Source: Zymomonas mobilis (GTDB lineage: Bacteria > Pseudomonadota > Alphaproteobacteria > Sphingomonadales > Sphingomonadaceae). Taken from it: a stretch of DNA of 64,000 nt. Below are positions 9,213 to 18,307 of this stretch, piece after piece (position 1 is the first letter of the stretch; every line of letters begins with the position of its first letter). A program made the position numbers and the translations under genes. The notes beneath the pieces are model-generated. The model did no database searches. It worked only from the letters and a program-made list of their open reading frames with translations, and was not told where the DNA came from. Where the stretch lies: positions 1,829,001-1,893,000 of the forward strand of contig NZ_VFOF01000001.1 in the NCBI RefSeq assembly GCF_006715975.1, read 5' to 3'.

Positions 9213-9330
9213 CCTACATATTGGTCACGCGAGGTGGCCTAGGCTGACAGACAACAGGGGGGAATTCTGCCAGCGGATTGACCACAGAAAAGTCACTACA
9301 CCTTAAAAGCTGTCACTAAGATGAATAAAA
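9174..9330 (-). ncRNA. Putative small RNA
   Basis: About 120-160 bp of comparatively GC-rich sequence sits in very AT-rich surroundings and ends at the strong minus-strand terminator at 9174-9212. It contains a second imperfect hairpin (GGTCAC/GTGGCC, about 9223-9239), a C-run, and no convincing open reading frame. The 5' end is uncertain; the GC content drops beyond about 9320. Two direct GTCACTA copies, 20 bp apart (9292-9298 and 9312-9318 on the plus strand), lie near the expected promoter. I do not recognise a known RNA family. Confidence 0.45.
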
Positions 9331-9680
9331 GACAATCTTTTATTTAAATTTTCCAAATTTTTGCCGTTAATATATATCCTTAAATTTTACATATAAAAAA
9401 AATACAAAAATTATCTAAAATTAGACATCTAATTTCAAAAATATAGTTTGGAGTTAAGTCCTTTTAATAAGGCAATAAAAATCCTTGGATTTAGCGGTCA
9501 AGGATGTCAAAAGATAAGAATAGGCTTTCTGGATTATCCATTTTCATATTAAATATATTTATTTTTAAAATATAAACGAAAGTGAAATAATTTTATTATA
9601 TTTTTATATTTTTGAAAATAATGTTTATTTTTTAATAAAAATACCAATATTTTTATTAGTTAAAAATAAATGGAAAAAAG
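9331..9680. other. Extremely AT-rich intergenic region
   Basis: About 350 bp are dominated by A/T runs. They lie between the putative small RNA and the orphan gene at 9681 and would contain divergent promoters for both. No gene or clear repeat is seen. Confidence 0.5.
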
Positions 9681-10103
9681 ATGAAAATAAAAACCACCAA
9701 AGAGATAAAAAGTATACTTTTGAACATGGTCGATATTCTTATCGAGAATAAAGACTATTGTCGGGGAAGAATTCTTTATCACTTTGCGGATAAAATCGAG
9801 AAAGAGCCTAACTACACCCGCCAGAACATAAAAAAATTATACGGGCATTTTGGCAATTTTTTTGACCTTGAAAATAATAATGAGTTCAAAATATTAAAAG
9901 ATAGGCTTCACGCCTTCCTGTTCAGGGATTTCCAATTGGTTACCCAAACAGCCCATTCTGACGTGATACAGGAAGAATATAAAATGAAACCACTTAATCA
10001 GGACAACAAAAGCCCCATCTCGCCAGTCAATGCCGTAATAAACCGCATTGCGAAAATCAAAAATGACGTTCGCAGAACATATTCATTTCTTTTTAAAAAA
10101 TAG
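9681..10103 (+). CDS. Hypothetical protein, AT-rich orphan gene
   Basis: This 140-residue protein is rich in Lys, Asn, Ile and Phe, and its codons are clearly more AT-rich than those of its neighbours. GGAAAAAAG lies just before the ATG. The central part (about residues 45-80: KLYGHFGNFFDLEN...LKDRLHAFLF) loosely recalls the GMGS-ND-L pattern of small DUF6966-like proteins, but I would not assign it. There is no signal peptide or membrane segment; the C-terminus is basic. Base composition, isolation and the AT-rich flank suggest recent acquisition. It converges on lolA with a 3-bp gap. Confidence 0.6.
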   Translation: MKIKTTKEIKSILLNMVDILIENKDYCRGRILYHFADKIEKEPNYTRQNIKKLYGHFGNFFDLENNNEFKILKDRLHAFLFRDFQLVTQTAHSDVIQEEYKMKPLNQDNKSPISPVNAVINRIAKIKNDVRRTYSFLFKK

Positions 10104-10106
10104 CCT

Positions 10107-10775
10107 TTAGCGAGGGCCATTATTGCCGCGAGGATCATTCCAGCGGAACATATTGTTCGAAACAGGTTGATTAAACTTTTGTTCGGACAAAATAATTTGC
10201 GAGCGGTTATTCTGGGCATCAATAACCGTCCAGCCCATTAACATTAATTGTGCTGGTGCCGAGCGATCTCGTTGGAAATCAATCGCAATCGTTCCGAAAT
10301 CAGGATGTTTCGGATCACGACCGGTAATGATAATATTTTTGCCGTCATCGGATGTCAGCGTCGCATAGCCAGCGATATCCTTTGAAGGATCAATCAAAAT
10401 AGATAACGGGGAATCCCCGATCGGCCAGCGAGAAACCTGCCTGACCGAATAATCGATCATCACCAAAGCTTTACCGTCCCCGACGACGAGTAAGGGCACA
10501 TCTTTTTGATATTGGAAACGGATTAAGCCCGGCTTTTTCAGGGTTAAGTTTCCTTCAAGCGCCTGCCCGTTTCTATCCACCTGAATAAAATGAGCGGTCA
10601 TGGTAGAAACTTCCCGCAGATGTTTTTGTATCTGCGGAAAAATAGTAGAAGAGGCTTCATTTGCAGGCGCGGCCATCGCCGGAAGCCCTGATAGACAGAA
10701 GCCTGCTGTCAAAAACGTGGCAGCAACAGCCTTGCAAAAAAACCGTTTTGAATTTGACCGAACCAACTCTTCCAC
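10107..10775 (-). CDS. lolA: Outer-membrane lipoprotein carrier protein LolA
   Basis: The 222-residue periplasmic protein has a signal peptide (about residues 1-35, ending AMA) and a LolA-type fold. It ferries lipoproteins released by LolCDE across the periplasm to the outer membrane. Recognisable pieces are the QIQKHLREVSTMTAHFIQ helix start, LTLKKPGLIRFQY and the terminal MFRWNDPR. The start is a GTG at 10773-10775 with a weak ribosome-binding site. It lies 88 bp downstream of ftsK on the same strand, the common ftsK-lolA order of proteobacteria. The window also encodes several lipoproteins that would be its clients (MlaA, BamD, 55048, 55480). Confidence 0.85.
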   Translation of the reverse strand: MEELVRSNSKRFFCKAVAATFLTAGFCLSGLPAMAAPANEASSTIFPQIQKHLREVSTMTAHFIQVDRNGQALEGNLTLKKPGLIRFQYQKDVPLLVVGDGKALVMIDYSVRQVSRWPIGDSPLSILIDPSKDIAGYATLTSDDGKNIIITGRDPKHPDFGTIAIDFQRDRSAPAQLMLMGWTVIDAQNNRSQIILSEQKFNQPVSNNMFRWNDPRGNNGPR

Positions 10776-10863
10776 GTTTTTCTAACCCTTCAACGATAAA
10801 AGATTAAAGACCTTTATCTTTCTTGCTCATGAGCAGAATTCAGGTGAACTCAACGTTAATTAG

Positions 10864-13275
10864 CTACAGTAACGAAACAAGTTCATCCGCCTGAATAAGC
10901 ACTTCCCGCCGTCCGACATGGTCAGCCGCCGAGACGATCCCTTCTTTTTCCATACGTTCAATTAAGCGAGCCGCATTATTATAGCCAACTCGTAATTGGC
11001 GTTGGAGCCAACTGGTTGAAGCTTTTCGGCTTTCGACAACCAACTGGACAGCATCGCGATACCGTTTTGTTTCGGGATCATGGTCGCCATCAGGTTGGCC
11101 TTCGAGTTTATAGCCACCATCTGCAGGTTCTTCTGTGACTGAAGAAATATATTCCGGCGTGCCTTGCTCCCGCCAATGATCGGCAACGGCCTGCACTTCG
11201 CCATCACTGACAAAAGGACCGTGAACACGTAAGACCTGTTTTCCACCCGGCATATAGAGCATGTCACCCTTGCCCAAAAGCTGTTCAGCTCCCTGTTCAC
11301 CGAGAATAGTGCGGGAGTCGATTTTGGACGTCACCTGAAAACTGATACGGGTTGGCAAGTTGGCTTTAATCACACCCGTAATAACGTCAACGGAAGGCCG
11401 CTGCGTTGCCATAATGAGATGGATACCGGCGGCACGGGCTTTCTGTGCCAAACGTTGGATAAGATATTCAACTTCTTTACCTGCCGTCATCATCAAATCG
11501 GCCAATTCGTCAACAACGATAACGATTTGCGGCAAAGGTTCATATTCTAAGGTTTCATCTTCATAAATCGGCTGGCCGCTGACCTTGTCATATCCGGTTT
11601 GCACCTTGCGGCTAAGCGGTTCGCCTCGAGCCTGTGCTTCTTTCACTTTTTGATTGAAACCGGCAAGGCCACGAACACCGGCAGAAGCCATCATCCGATA
11701 GCGTTCTTCCATCTGCTCAACAGCCCATTTCAAAGCCCGAACGGCTTTTGCCGGTTCGGTCACAACTGGAGAAAGAAGATGGGGAATGCCGTCATAGATA
11801 GAAAGTTCCAACATCTTTGGATCGATCATGATCATGCGGCATTGATCGGGTGTCAGGCGATATAACAATGACAAAATCATGCAGTTGATACCAACCGATT
11901 TACCAGAACCGGTAGTACCCGCAACCAGAAGATGAGGCATTGGCGCAAGATCGGTAATAACTGGGTCACCAGCAATATTTTTACCGAGGATTAGAGGTAA
12001 TGACCCTTGCTGGTTGTCATAGACTTCTGATCCAACCAACTCCCGAAGCGAGACCATATCTCTTTTGGGGTTAGGTAATTCGATACCAATAACCGTCCGC
12101 CCCGGAATAACCGCAATACGGGCGGATTCAGCCGACATATAACGTGCGATATCATCCGCCAGAGCGATAACGCGGCTGGCTTTGATACCAGCGTCGGGTT
12201 CCAGTTCATACATGGTAACCACGGGCCCCGGACGGATTTCTACAATCTGGCCACGGACATGAAAATCTTGAAGAACGGTTTCTAGCAACCGAGCATTACG
12301 TTCCAAGGCGTCATGATCAACTGCATGCACAGAATGAACCGGAATTTCCTGTAAAAAGTCGATGGTAGGTAAGGCGTAATTTGTTTGCTCGTGGGGTGTT
12401 TTTCTTTTGGCTGGATCACTGGAATCTATTTTGGGTGAATAGGTCGTAATAATTGGGCGAGAATCCGATTTTTCGACTGTTTTTTCTTCCTCGGCGAGGA
12501 TTTCTTCCAGTTCAATATTCTCCACTTCCTTGCTGCCGCCTAAGCTGGGGGAGAATAAAGGTTCCTTAGAAGCTATCCGTTCATTTGAAGCCGGTTGATT
12601 ATTTTTAGCTGATGATTTTTGCTTTTCTGTTTTCTTCGAACGGAAACGTAAGCCAGAAAAGACGCGACGTAAAATCGCCTTTTCATAGGCATCAAAGCCC
12701 AATCCCCATAACCAGACAGCACAACCGCCTGCCAAGCAAAGACAAAACGCAAAACCATGGATAGCGGAAGAAAAGGAAGGCGAAAAAAATGACTGTATTT
12801 TATACGTAACCGCGTTGGTTAATAAGCCAATACCGCCGCCCCATCCGGCGGGTAAGCCGCTTTGGCTGTCATTCATTAAACCAGCCGAAGCGGAGACCAG
12901 CATTATGCCTAAAATCATAAAAGCAATATGCCGGAAAGGATGCTCTTGCTGCACATTACGCCATAGGCGAAAAGCAATTACCAGCATCGGGGGCAAAACC
13001 ATTAAAACAGGCAGCCCGATAAAGCTTAGCAAAAGATCCGAAAACCATGCCCCGATATCGCCCGTAATATTACGAGCAGGCCCTGCGGCGGCAGTATTAA
13101 AGGCAGGATCAGTTGAATTATAGCCCATTAAGGCAGCAAAAAGAAAAGCCGCACCGGCAAATAAAGCAACCGCCATAATAAAGCTGGCGCTGCGTGCCGT
13201 TACATGACGCATCCGTGCTTGCCATTCCGATCCGGTTATTTCGGAAATGATGCCTGTGGCCATAGATGAATTCAA
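10864..13275 (-). CDS. ftsK: DNA translocase FtsK
   Basis: The 803-residue protein couples chromosome segregation to division. The N-terminal part has four predicted membrane helices (about residues 30-195), followed by a short charged linker (about 205-310), unlike the very long linker of E. coli FtsK. The ATPase motor has Walker A GTTGSGKSVG (about residue 455), Walker B IVIVVDELADLM, and the MATQRPSVDVITG block. The C-terminal winged-helix gamma domain (about 735-800: LQRQLRVGYNNAARLIERME) recognises polar chromosome sequences. lolA follows on the same strand. Confidence 0.95.
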   Translation of the reverse strand: MNSSMATGIISEITGSEWQARMRHVTARSASFIMAVALFAGAAFLFAALMGYNSTDPAFNTAAAGPARNITGDIGAWFSDLLLSFIGLPVLMVLPPMLVIAFRLWRNVQQEHPFRHIAFMILGIMLVSASAGLMNDSQSGLPAGWGGGIGLLTNAVTYKIQSFFSPSFSSAIHGFAFCLCLAGGCAVWLWGLGFDAYEKAILRRVFSGLRFRSKKTEKQKSSAKNNQPASNERIASKEPLFSPSLGGSKEVENIELEEILAEEEKTVEKSDSRPIITTYSPKIDSSDPAKRKTPHEQTNYALPTIDFLQEIPVHSVHAVDHDALERNARLLETVLQDFHVRGQIVEIRPGPVVTMYELEPDAGIKASRVIALADDIARYMSAESARIAVIPGRTVIGIELPNPKRDMVSLRELVGSEVYDNQQGSLPLILGKNIAGDPVITDLAPMPHLLVAGTTGSGKSVGINCMILSLLYRLTPDQCRMIMIDPKMLELSIYDGIPHLLSPVVTEPAKAVRALKWAVEQMEERYRMMASAGVRGLAGFNQKVKEAQARGEPLSRKVQTGYDKVSGQPIYEDETLEYEPLPQIVIVVDELADLMMTAGKEVEYLIQRLAQKARAAGIHLIMATQRPSVDVITGVIKANLPTRISFQVTSKIDSRTILGEQGAEQLLGKGDMLYMPGGKQVLRVHGPFVSDGEVQAVADHWREQGTPEYISSVTEEPADGGYKLEGQPDGDHDPETKRYRDAVQLVVESRKASTSWLQRQLRVGYNNAARLIERMEKEGIVSAADHVGRREVLIQADELVSLL

Positions 13276-13709
13276 CCTCGATTTTTAAAATTGCGAATGA
13301 TGTAGCCTAGCAGAAATATACATTTCATCCGGCCTTCAATAGAAATTTTTCAAGCCTTTATGCTTGATATATCTTATCTCAAAATCAACTAACATTATCA
13401 CTGAATAACTATAAAATAATAGCCATATCAAATTTAACGATTGTTTCCTTTTTCCTTTTAAAAAACTCTATATATGACAGGCTATATAACAGTAATGATA
13501 TAAAAATTTATCTTTACCAGTTAGTAATATTACATAGTTATCATATAAAAAAATTTGATAAAGATTAGCTATAAAACAATCATTTTAGAATAAATTTCCT
13601 TACTATATTCTGGATATAATAAACAGCTTGCCACGTTCTTCATAGACTGGACTGTTTTTGTATAAGCATCACGCTATAGGATAGGAAGCTGCCAGCAGGA
13701 GAAATCACC
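13276..13709. promoter_or_regulatory. Divergent AT-rich promoter region (ftsK / UbiH-family gene)
   Basis: These 434 bp contain no plausible gene on either strand. They must hold the divergent promoters of ftsK and the FAD hydroxylase. A short hairpin TCAAGC...GCTTGA lies at about 13350-13368. No further structure stands out. Confidence 0.4.
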
Positions 13710-14927
13710 ATGCATTTAAAAGCGGATGTTTTGATATTGGGTGGCGGTTTTGCCGGTATGGCGCTCGCTGTTGCCCTTGATCGTTACAAAATCTCTTCTG
13801 TGGTGGTGGATACATCCGATCCTGTCAAAATGCTGGAAAAGAACTTTGATGGACGAACCACGGCTATCGCCAGTTCTTGTTGGAAATTATTACAAGCTAT
13901 CGGTTTAGACAGTCTTCAAGATAAAGGCTGCCCCATTCAAACCGTTCGTGCAAGCGACCAGCTAAAAACGCCTGACCTGTGCTTCAAATCATCAGAATCT
14001 ACCGGCCCGTCGGGCTATATGTTGGAAAATCGTTATTTGCGGCAGGCGCTTTATGAAGCAACTTTGGCAGCCGAGCATGTCACCTTATTACAGCCAGCCC
14101 ATGCGGTGGAAGTAGAACGTCATCATGATGGTGTTTCTGCGACATTGGAAGATGGCAGAAAAATAACAGCCCCCTTGCTTGTCGGTGCCGAAGGGCGAGG
14201 CTCTCCCACGCGTCAAGCGGCGGGCATAAATTTAACGCGCTGGAATTATAATCATGCCGCCGTTATCAGCACACTGTTTCATGAAAAGCCCCATCATCAT
14301 ATCGCGCATGAGATTTTCTATCCCAAAGGACCGATTGCCCTTTTACCGATGCAGGATGAAGAGGGTCGCCATCGTTCTGCGTTAGTATGGACAGTGCCTC
14401 GCCAAGAAGCCGAGGCCGTCAAAAACTTACCTAAACAGCCTTTTTTGATAGAAGTATCGCGTCTGACAGGCGATATCTTGGGCGAGCTGGACTTCGCATC
14501 CCAGCCGGTCGCTTATCCTCTCTCTTTTCAATTCAGCTCGAAAATGACGGATCTTAGACTGGCATTAATTGCGGATGCTGCCCATGGTATTCACCCGATC
14601 GCTGGACAAGGTTTAAATTTGGGCTTGCGCGATGTCGCCGCCTTAACAGAAGTCTTAGTTGAAGGGCGACGGCTCGGCATGGATTTGGGCGATGCTATAT
14701 TATTAGAACGCTATGAACGGTGGCGTAGCCTTGATAATTTTACTATCGCAGCAGGCACGGATGCCCTTGTCCGTTTGTTTTCTGTGCCAGGGCCAATGGC
14801 TTCTTTTGTCAGAAGGATCGGTTTTAAATTTATTAACCGCCTAGACTTTATCAAAAGCTTTTTTCTAGCCGAGGCACGTGGGGACAGTGGTAAATTACCG
14901 CGTTTATTAACGGGTAATAGCCTTTAA
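13710..14927 (+). CDS. FAD-dependent UbiH/UbiF/VisC-family hydroxylase
   Basis: The 405-residue flavoprotein monooxygenase belongs to the family that hydroxylates the ubiquinone ring. It has the N-terminal dinucleotide-binding motif LGGGFAGMALA (about residues 10-20), the DGRTTAIA segment typical of UbiH-like enzymes, and the second FAD motif ADAAHGIHPIAGQGLNLGLRD (about 287-307, shown in part), in which the usual GD is AD. It probably acts in ubiquinone biosynthesis at the inner membrane. Which ring position it hydroxylates cannot be decided here. AGGAG lies about 9 bp before the ATG, and a strong terminator follows. Confidence 0.88.
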   Translation: MHLKADVLILGGGFAGMALAVALDRYKISSVVVDTSDPVKMLEKNFDGRTTAIASSCWKLLQAIGLDSLQDKGCPIQTVRASDQLKTPDLCFKSSESTGPSGYMLENRYLRQALYEATLAAEHVTLLQPAHAVEVERHHDGVSATLEDGRKITAPLLVGAEGRGSPTRQAAGINLTRWNYNHAAVISTLFHEKPHHHIAHEIFYPKGPIALLPMQDEEGRHRSALVWTVPRQEAEAVKNLPKQPFLIEVSRLTGDILGELDFASQPVAYPLSFQFSSKMTDLRLALIADAAHGIHPIAGQGLNLGLRDVAALTEVLVEGRRLGMDLGDAILLERYERWRSLDNFTIAAGTDALVRLFSVPGPMASFVRRIGFKFINRLDFIKSFFLAEARGDSGKLPRLLTGNSL

Positions 14928-14935
14928 AAATACAG

Positions 14936-14970
14936 ACCGGCCCTGTTACGAATCCCGTAATCAGGCCGGT
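14936..14970. terminator. Bidirectional terminator
   Basis: A long hairpin (ACCGGCC...GGCCGGT, with an inner TTACG/CGTAA stem) is followed by TTGTTTTT on the plus strand. It separates the convergent UbiH-family gene and the Lon-domain gene. Confidence 0.8.
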
Positions 14971-14976
14971 TTGTTT

Positions 14977-15621
14977 TTAATGAAGCGTCATTCTTTTATC
15001 TTCGCCTTGCTGATGACCAAAGAAGTTAAGCGCACTCATTAAGAGCCCTGCCCGTTCTGTTAGATCAGTGCTTTCCAGCAAAGCTTGTTTGATAGCGGTA
15101 TCGAAAGGTGAAAGCTGGATGATGTTATTCATCAAAGATTCGTCATCCAATTGGTCGGCAGATTGCCAATCAATATTCAGGCCTTGTGTTTGAGCAAACC
15201 AATGCGCCCTTTCTTCAATCTGGCACCGAAGTGCTAGATCGAGCGGGCTTGGCATTTTTTTGTCATCAAAGCCTTCAAGCGTGGCCTCTACCTGACGAAA
15301 AGGTGTATCTGACTCTACTTCATTCACGAGATTAAAACGGCTGATACCTTCTAGCACAAGGTTGAAGCAGCCATCATCCAAAGCTTCGACATCGGTAATC
15401 TGGCCGACACTTCCAACGGAATAAAGCGGGGTTTCGCGTTTCAGGCTTTCTCCAATACCCAGACGTGGCTGAATAATGCCAATTCTGCGATCACGGACAA
15501 GCGCATTTGAAACGAGCGTTCGATAGGGCATAGCAAAGACATGCAAAGGCAGTACCGAACGCGGAAACAGAACGATCCCCGGCAATGGAAAAATAGGTAT
15601 TGTAAAGGTCTTTATAGTCAT
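14977..15621 (-). CDS. Lon-substrate-binding-domain (LON/PUA-like) protein
   Basis: The 214-residue protein consists of a stand-alone Lon N-terminal (substrate-binding) domain without ATPase or protease parts. The signature IFPLPGIVLFPRSVLPLHVF lies at about residues 8-27, with IGIIQPR and VGSVGQITDVEALDDGCFNLVLEG-type segments following. Such proteins are common in alphaproteobacteria next to a thioredoxin-TPR gene; their role in proteostasis is not settled. An open extension to 15669 exists, but the ATG at 15621 overlaps the upstream stop (TAATG) and gives the family's usual N-terminus, so it is preferred. Confidence 0.85.
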   Translation of the reverse strand: MTIKTFTIPIFPLPGIVLFPRSVLPLHVFAMPYRTLVSNALVRDRRIGIIQPRLGIGESLKRETPLYSVGSVGQITDVEALDDGCFNLVLEGISRFNLVNEVESDTPFRQVEATLEGFDDKKMPSPLDLALRCQIEERAHWFAQTQGLNIDWQSADQLDDESLMNNIIQLSPFDTAIKQALLESTDLTERAGLLMSALNFFGHQQGEDKRMTLH

Positions 15622-16535
15622 TAGCGAAATAATACAGCTGACAAACGACGCCGCTGGGCTGCCACCCAAGGGTCTTCAATGCCAACAACCTCAAAAAGTT
15701 GAAGAAGTTTAGTGCGTGCTGCCCCCTCATTCCAGTCACGATTATGTGCCAGAATAGCCAATAATTGATCAGCCGCACCGTCCCGATCACTAACAGCTAT
15801 CAGATCACAAGCCAGTGCGAAACGGGCTTCATCATCATCCGGATAGTTTTCAACCTTGGCACGCAGGTTTTCGAGCTGGTCAACATTAACAGACATCGCC
15901 TGTTTTGCCAAAGCCAGTGCAGTATCGGCGCGGTGGATATCCGGTTTGTTTTTCATTTCTTCGGGCAAAGCTGCCAGTAAGGCTTCTGCTTTTTGAAGCT
16001 GCCCTGCCAAAATAAGCGCCCGCGCATATGAGCCCGCGACCACAGCATCTTCCGGTGTCATATCATAGATCTGACCGAAAACAGCGACAGCCGTCTCTGC
16101 ATCACCATCTTCAAGCGCTTTATTACCTATCGGCAGCAGTTGTTCGATATCACCCGAAATGTCGTTATCGGCAACAACTGGTAGCTGTTTTAATAATTGA
16201 TCGAGAGCTTCTTTAAGCTGCTGTTCGCTATTGGCCGGAGTCAGGTCAGCAACCAACTGCCCTTGGAATAAGGCATAAACGGTAGGAACCGATTGCACCC
16301 TTAGCTGATCTGCGATGATTTTATTTTCATCGATATCGAATGTGCATAAAACAACGCCCCTGCTGGCGTAGCTTTTGGCCAAATTCGCCAGCATCTCCCC
16401 GAATGTTTTACAAGGGTTAGACCATGCTGCTGTAAAATAAAGCAGAACAAGCTTTGTCTCGGATGGCTCAACCGCTTCACGACGAAACTTCTCAATCGCT
16501 TTTTGATCAGTGCTGCTTAGTCCTAATGTTGACAC
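15621..16535 (-). CDS. Thioredoxin-fold TPR protein, CnoX/YbbN-like chaperedoxin
   Basis: The 304-residue protein joins an N-terminal thioredoxin-like domain (about residues 5-115) to C-terminal tetratricopeptide-like helices (about 135-300), the architecture of the CnoX (YbbN) holdase that protects proteins under bleach stress and passes them to GroEL. The normal CxxC is SNPC here (AAWSNPCKTF), so only the second cysteine remains, as in the E. coli protein, and classical disulfide reduction is not expected. It is coupled (TAATG) to the Lon-domain gene, pointing to a shared role in protein quality control. Confidence 0.85.
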   Translation of the reverse strand: MSTLGLSSTDQKAIEKFRREAVEPSETKLVLLYFTAAWSNPCKTFGEMLANLAKSYASRGVVLCTFDIDENKIIADQLRVQSVPTVYALFQGQLVADLTPANSEQQLKEALDQLLKQLPVVADNDISGDIEQLLPIGNKALEDGDAETAVAVFGQIYDMTPEDAVVAGSYARALILAGQLQKAEALLAALPEEMKNKPDIHRADTALALAKQAMSVNVDQLENLRAKVENYPDDDEARFALACDLIAVSDRDGAADQLLAILAHNRDWNEGAARTKLLQLFEVVGIEDPWVAAQRRRLSAVLFR

Positions 16536-16927
16536 AATCAGCGTCCTTTTTATTACCCGTTCATTGTGTATTTATGTGGGGAAAGAAAAGAAATTGCCAA
16601 CCCCCGCCCAGGCTTGATTGGGGATGAAATTATCAATGCGGTTATCTTTGAAATAGATATGTTTTCAAAGGACCCCGATCAAATTCCAGCAATGTCTTTT
16701 CCAAAAAGGCGATAGGGTTATCCTGCCTTGTTCGCGATGATTTTTCATAAGTTATAAGCGATTTTAAGATAACCAATTGATCTTGCTAACAAATGGACAT
16801 TCGTTACAGGAAAAGGCTAGTAGAAGAATAACAAGAACGATAAGACCGGCTGCGTTTTATGCCGGAGCTATCTTGATCCAAATAACCATTCCGGCTTCGT
16901 CCGATTACATCTAACGAAAGATCGAAC
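16536..16927. promoter_or_regulatory. Divergent upstream region of cnoX-like gene and pyrE
   Basis: These 392 bp lack a convincing gene. The half next to pyrE is less AT-rich and presumably holds the promoter and leader of the pyrE-pdxJ-acpS unit. I find no attenuator-like hairpin plus T-run, so no pyrimidine attenuation is claimed. Confidence 0.4.
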
Positions 16928-17515
16928 ATGACAGATGCAGAGATATTAGCTGAATTCCGCGATGCGGGTGCCTTATTGGAAGGTCATTTTATTCTTTCAT
17001 CCGGTTTAAGATCGCCTCGTTATCTGCAATGCGCCCGCGTTTTGATGAATCCGGCACGGGCTGGACGGCTTGCTTCCACTTTGGTGTCACGAATCCCTGA
17101 CAGCCTGAAACAGGAAATTTCTGCCGTTATTTCTCCTGCCATGGGTGGCATTATCATCGGTCAGGAAGTTGCCCGTGCGTTGAATGTCGATGCCATGTTC
17201 ATGGAACGCCCAACCGGTGTTTTTGAACTGCGTCGCGGTTTCTCCATCACCGAAGGTCAAAAAATCTTGATGGTAGAAGATGTCGTCACGACGGGCTTGT
17301 CATCACGTGAAACAATCAATGCGATAGAAAAGGCTGGCGGCAAGGTTATTGCGGCGGCTTCTTTGGTAGATCGTTCTAATGGGAAAGCGGGCTTTGATGT
17401 TCCCTTCTTTCCCTTGCTGAAACTGGATGTCCCGACCTATGCTGTCGATGAGCTTCCCCCGGAACTGGCCGCGATTCCTGCGGTAAAACCCGGCAGCCGG
17501 GCTAAGCCCGCTTAA
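16928..17515 (+). CDS. pyrE: Orotate phosphoribosyltransferase
   Basis: This 195-residue enzyme transfers phosphoribose from PRPP to orotate, giving OMP in pyrimidine synthesis. The PRPP-binding loop MVEDVVTTGLSSRE lies at about residues 117-130. FILSSGLRSPRYLQCARVL at the N-terminus and ISPAMGGIIIGQEVAR fit the longer PyrE type of alphaproteobacteria. It is the first gene of a co-directional run pyrE-pdxJ-acpS-lepB-permease with short gaps. Confidence 0.94.
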   Translation: MTDAEILAEFRDAGALLEGHFILSSGLRSPRYLQCARVLMNPARAGRLASTLVSRIPDSLKQEISAVISPAMGGIIIGQEVARALNVDAMFMERPTGVFELRRGFSITEGQKILMVEDVVTTGLSSRETINAIEKAGGKVIAAASLVDRSNGKAGFDVPFFPLLKLDVPTYAVDELPPELAAIPAVKPGSRAKPA

Positions 17516-17536
17516 AATTAGGCTCAAGAGGACGAA

Positions 17537-18307
17537 ATGACTAAGAGAATAAGGCTTGGGGTCAATATTGACCATGTTGCCACTATTCGTAATGCCCGTG
17601 GTGGAGAACATCCCGATCCGGTAAGAGCCGCTCAATTGGCGGCTCATGCGGGTGCCGATGGTATTACTACCCATCTTCGGGAAGATCGCCGTCATATCAG
17701 CGATGATGATCTGAATAATCTGGAGAAAGGGATTACTCTTCCCTTGAATCTGGAGATGGCAGCAACAGAAGAAATGCTGGAGATAGCTCTCCAACATCGT
17801 CCACATGCCGTATGCCTTGTTCCTGAAAAGCGTGAAGAGCAGACGACCGAAGGCGGTTTGGATGCCGCTGGCCAGATCAATACGTTAAAGCCGATTGTTG
17901 AAAAGCTAACGGCTGCGAGTATTCGGGTAAGTTTGTTCATTGAACCCGACGAAACCCAAATCAAAGCGGCAAAGGCGCTGAATGTGCCTGTTATCGAGCT
18001 TCATACCGGCCATTATGCCAATAGCGTTAATGAAGAGCTTGCCTCTGAACTGATTCGCATAGAGCAAGCTGCTAAGCTTGCAAAAAGCCTGAATATCGAA
18101 GTTCATGCGGGTCATGGGCTGACATATGAAAATGTGATGCCGATTGCAGCATTAGATGAAATCGCCGAATTGAATATCGGGCATTTCCTGATCGGTGAAG
18201 CAATTTTCATAGGGCTGGAAGCCAGTATCAAGCGGATGCGCTATCTGATGGATGCCGCGCGTGCTGAAGATAAGCTTGATTTCTTGGTTAAACATATTCC
18301 CCTATGA
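17537..18307 (+). CDS. pdxJ: Pyridoxine 5'-phosphate synthase PdxJ
   Basis: The 256-residue TIM-barrel enzyme condenses 1-deoxyxylulose-5-phosphate with 3-amino-2-oxopropyl phosphate to make pyridoxine 5'-phosphate. Characteristic segments are [18 protein letters not shown] (residues 5-22), [15 protein letters not shown], and the late [11 protein letters not shown] and [13 protein letters not shown] blocks. GAGG precedes the ATG. The end overlaps acpS by 4 bp (ATGA), the pdxJ-acpS arrangement found in many proteobacteria. Confidence 0.96.
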   Translation: MTKRIRLGVNIDHVATIRNARGGEHPDPVRAAQLAAHAGADGITTHLREDRRHISDDDLNNLEKGITLPLNLEMAATEEMLEIALQHRPHAVCLVPEKREEQTTEGGLDAAGQINTLKPIVEKLTAASIRVSLFIEPDETQIKAAKALNVPVIELHTGHYANSVNEELASELIRIEQAAKLAKSLNIEVHAGHGLTYENVMPIAALDEIAELNIGHFLIGEAIFIGLEASIKRMRYLMDAARAEDKLDFLVKHIPL

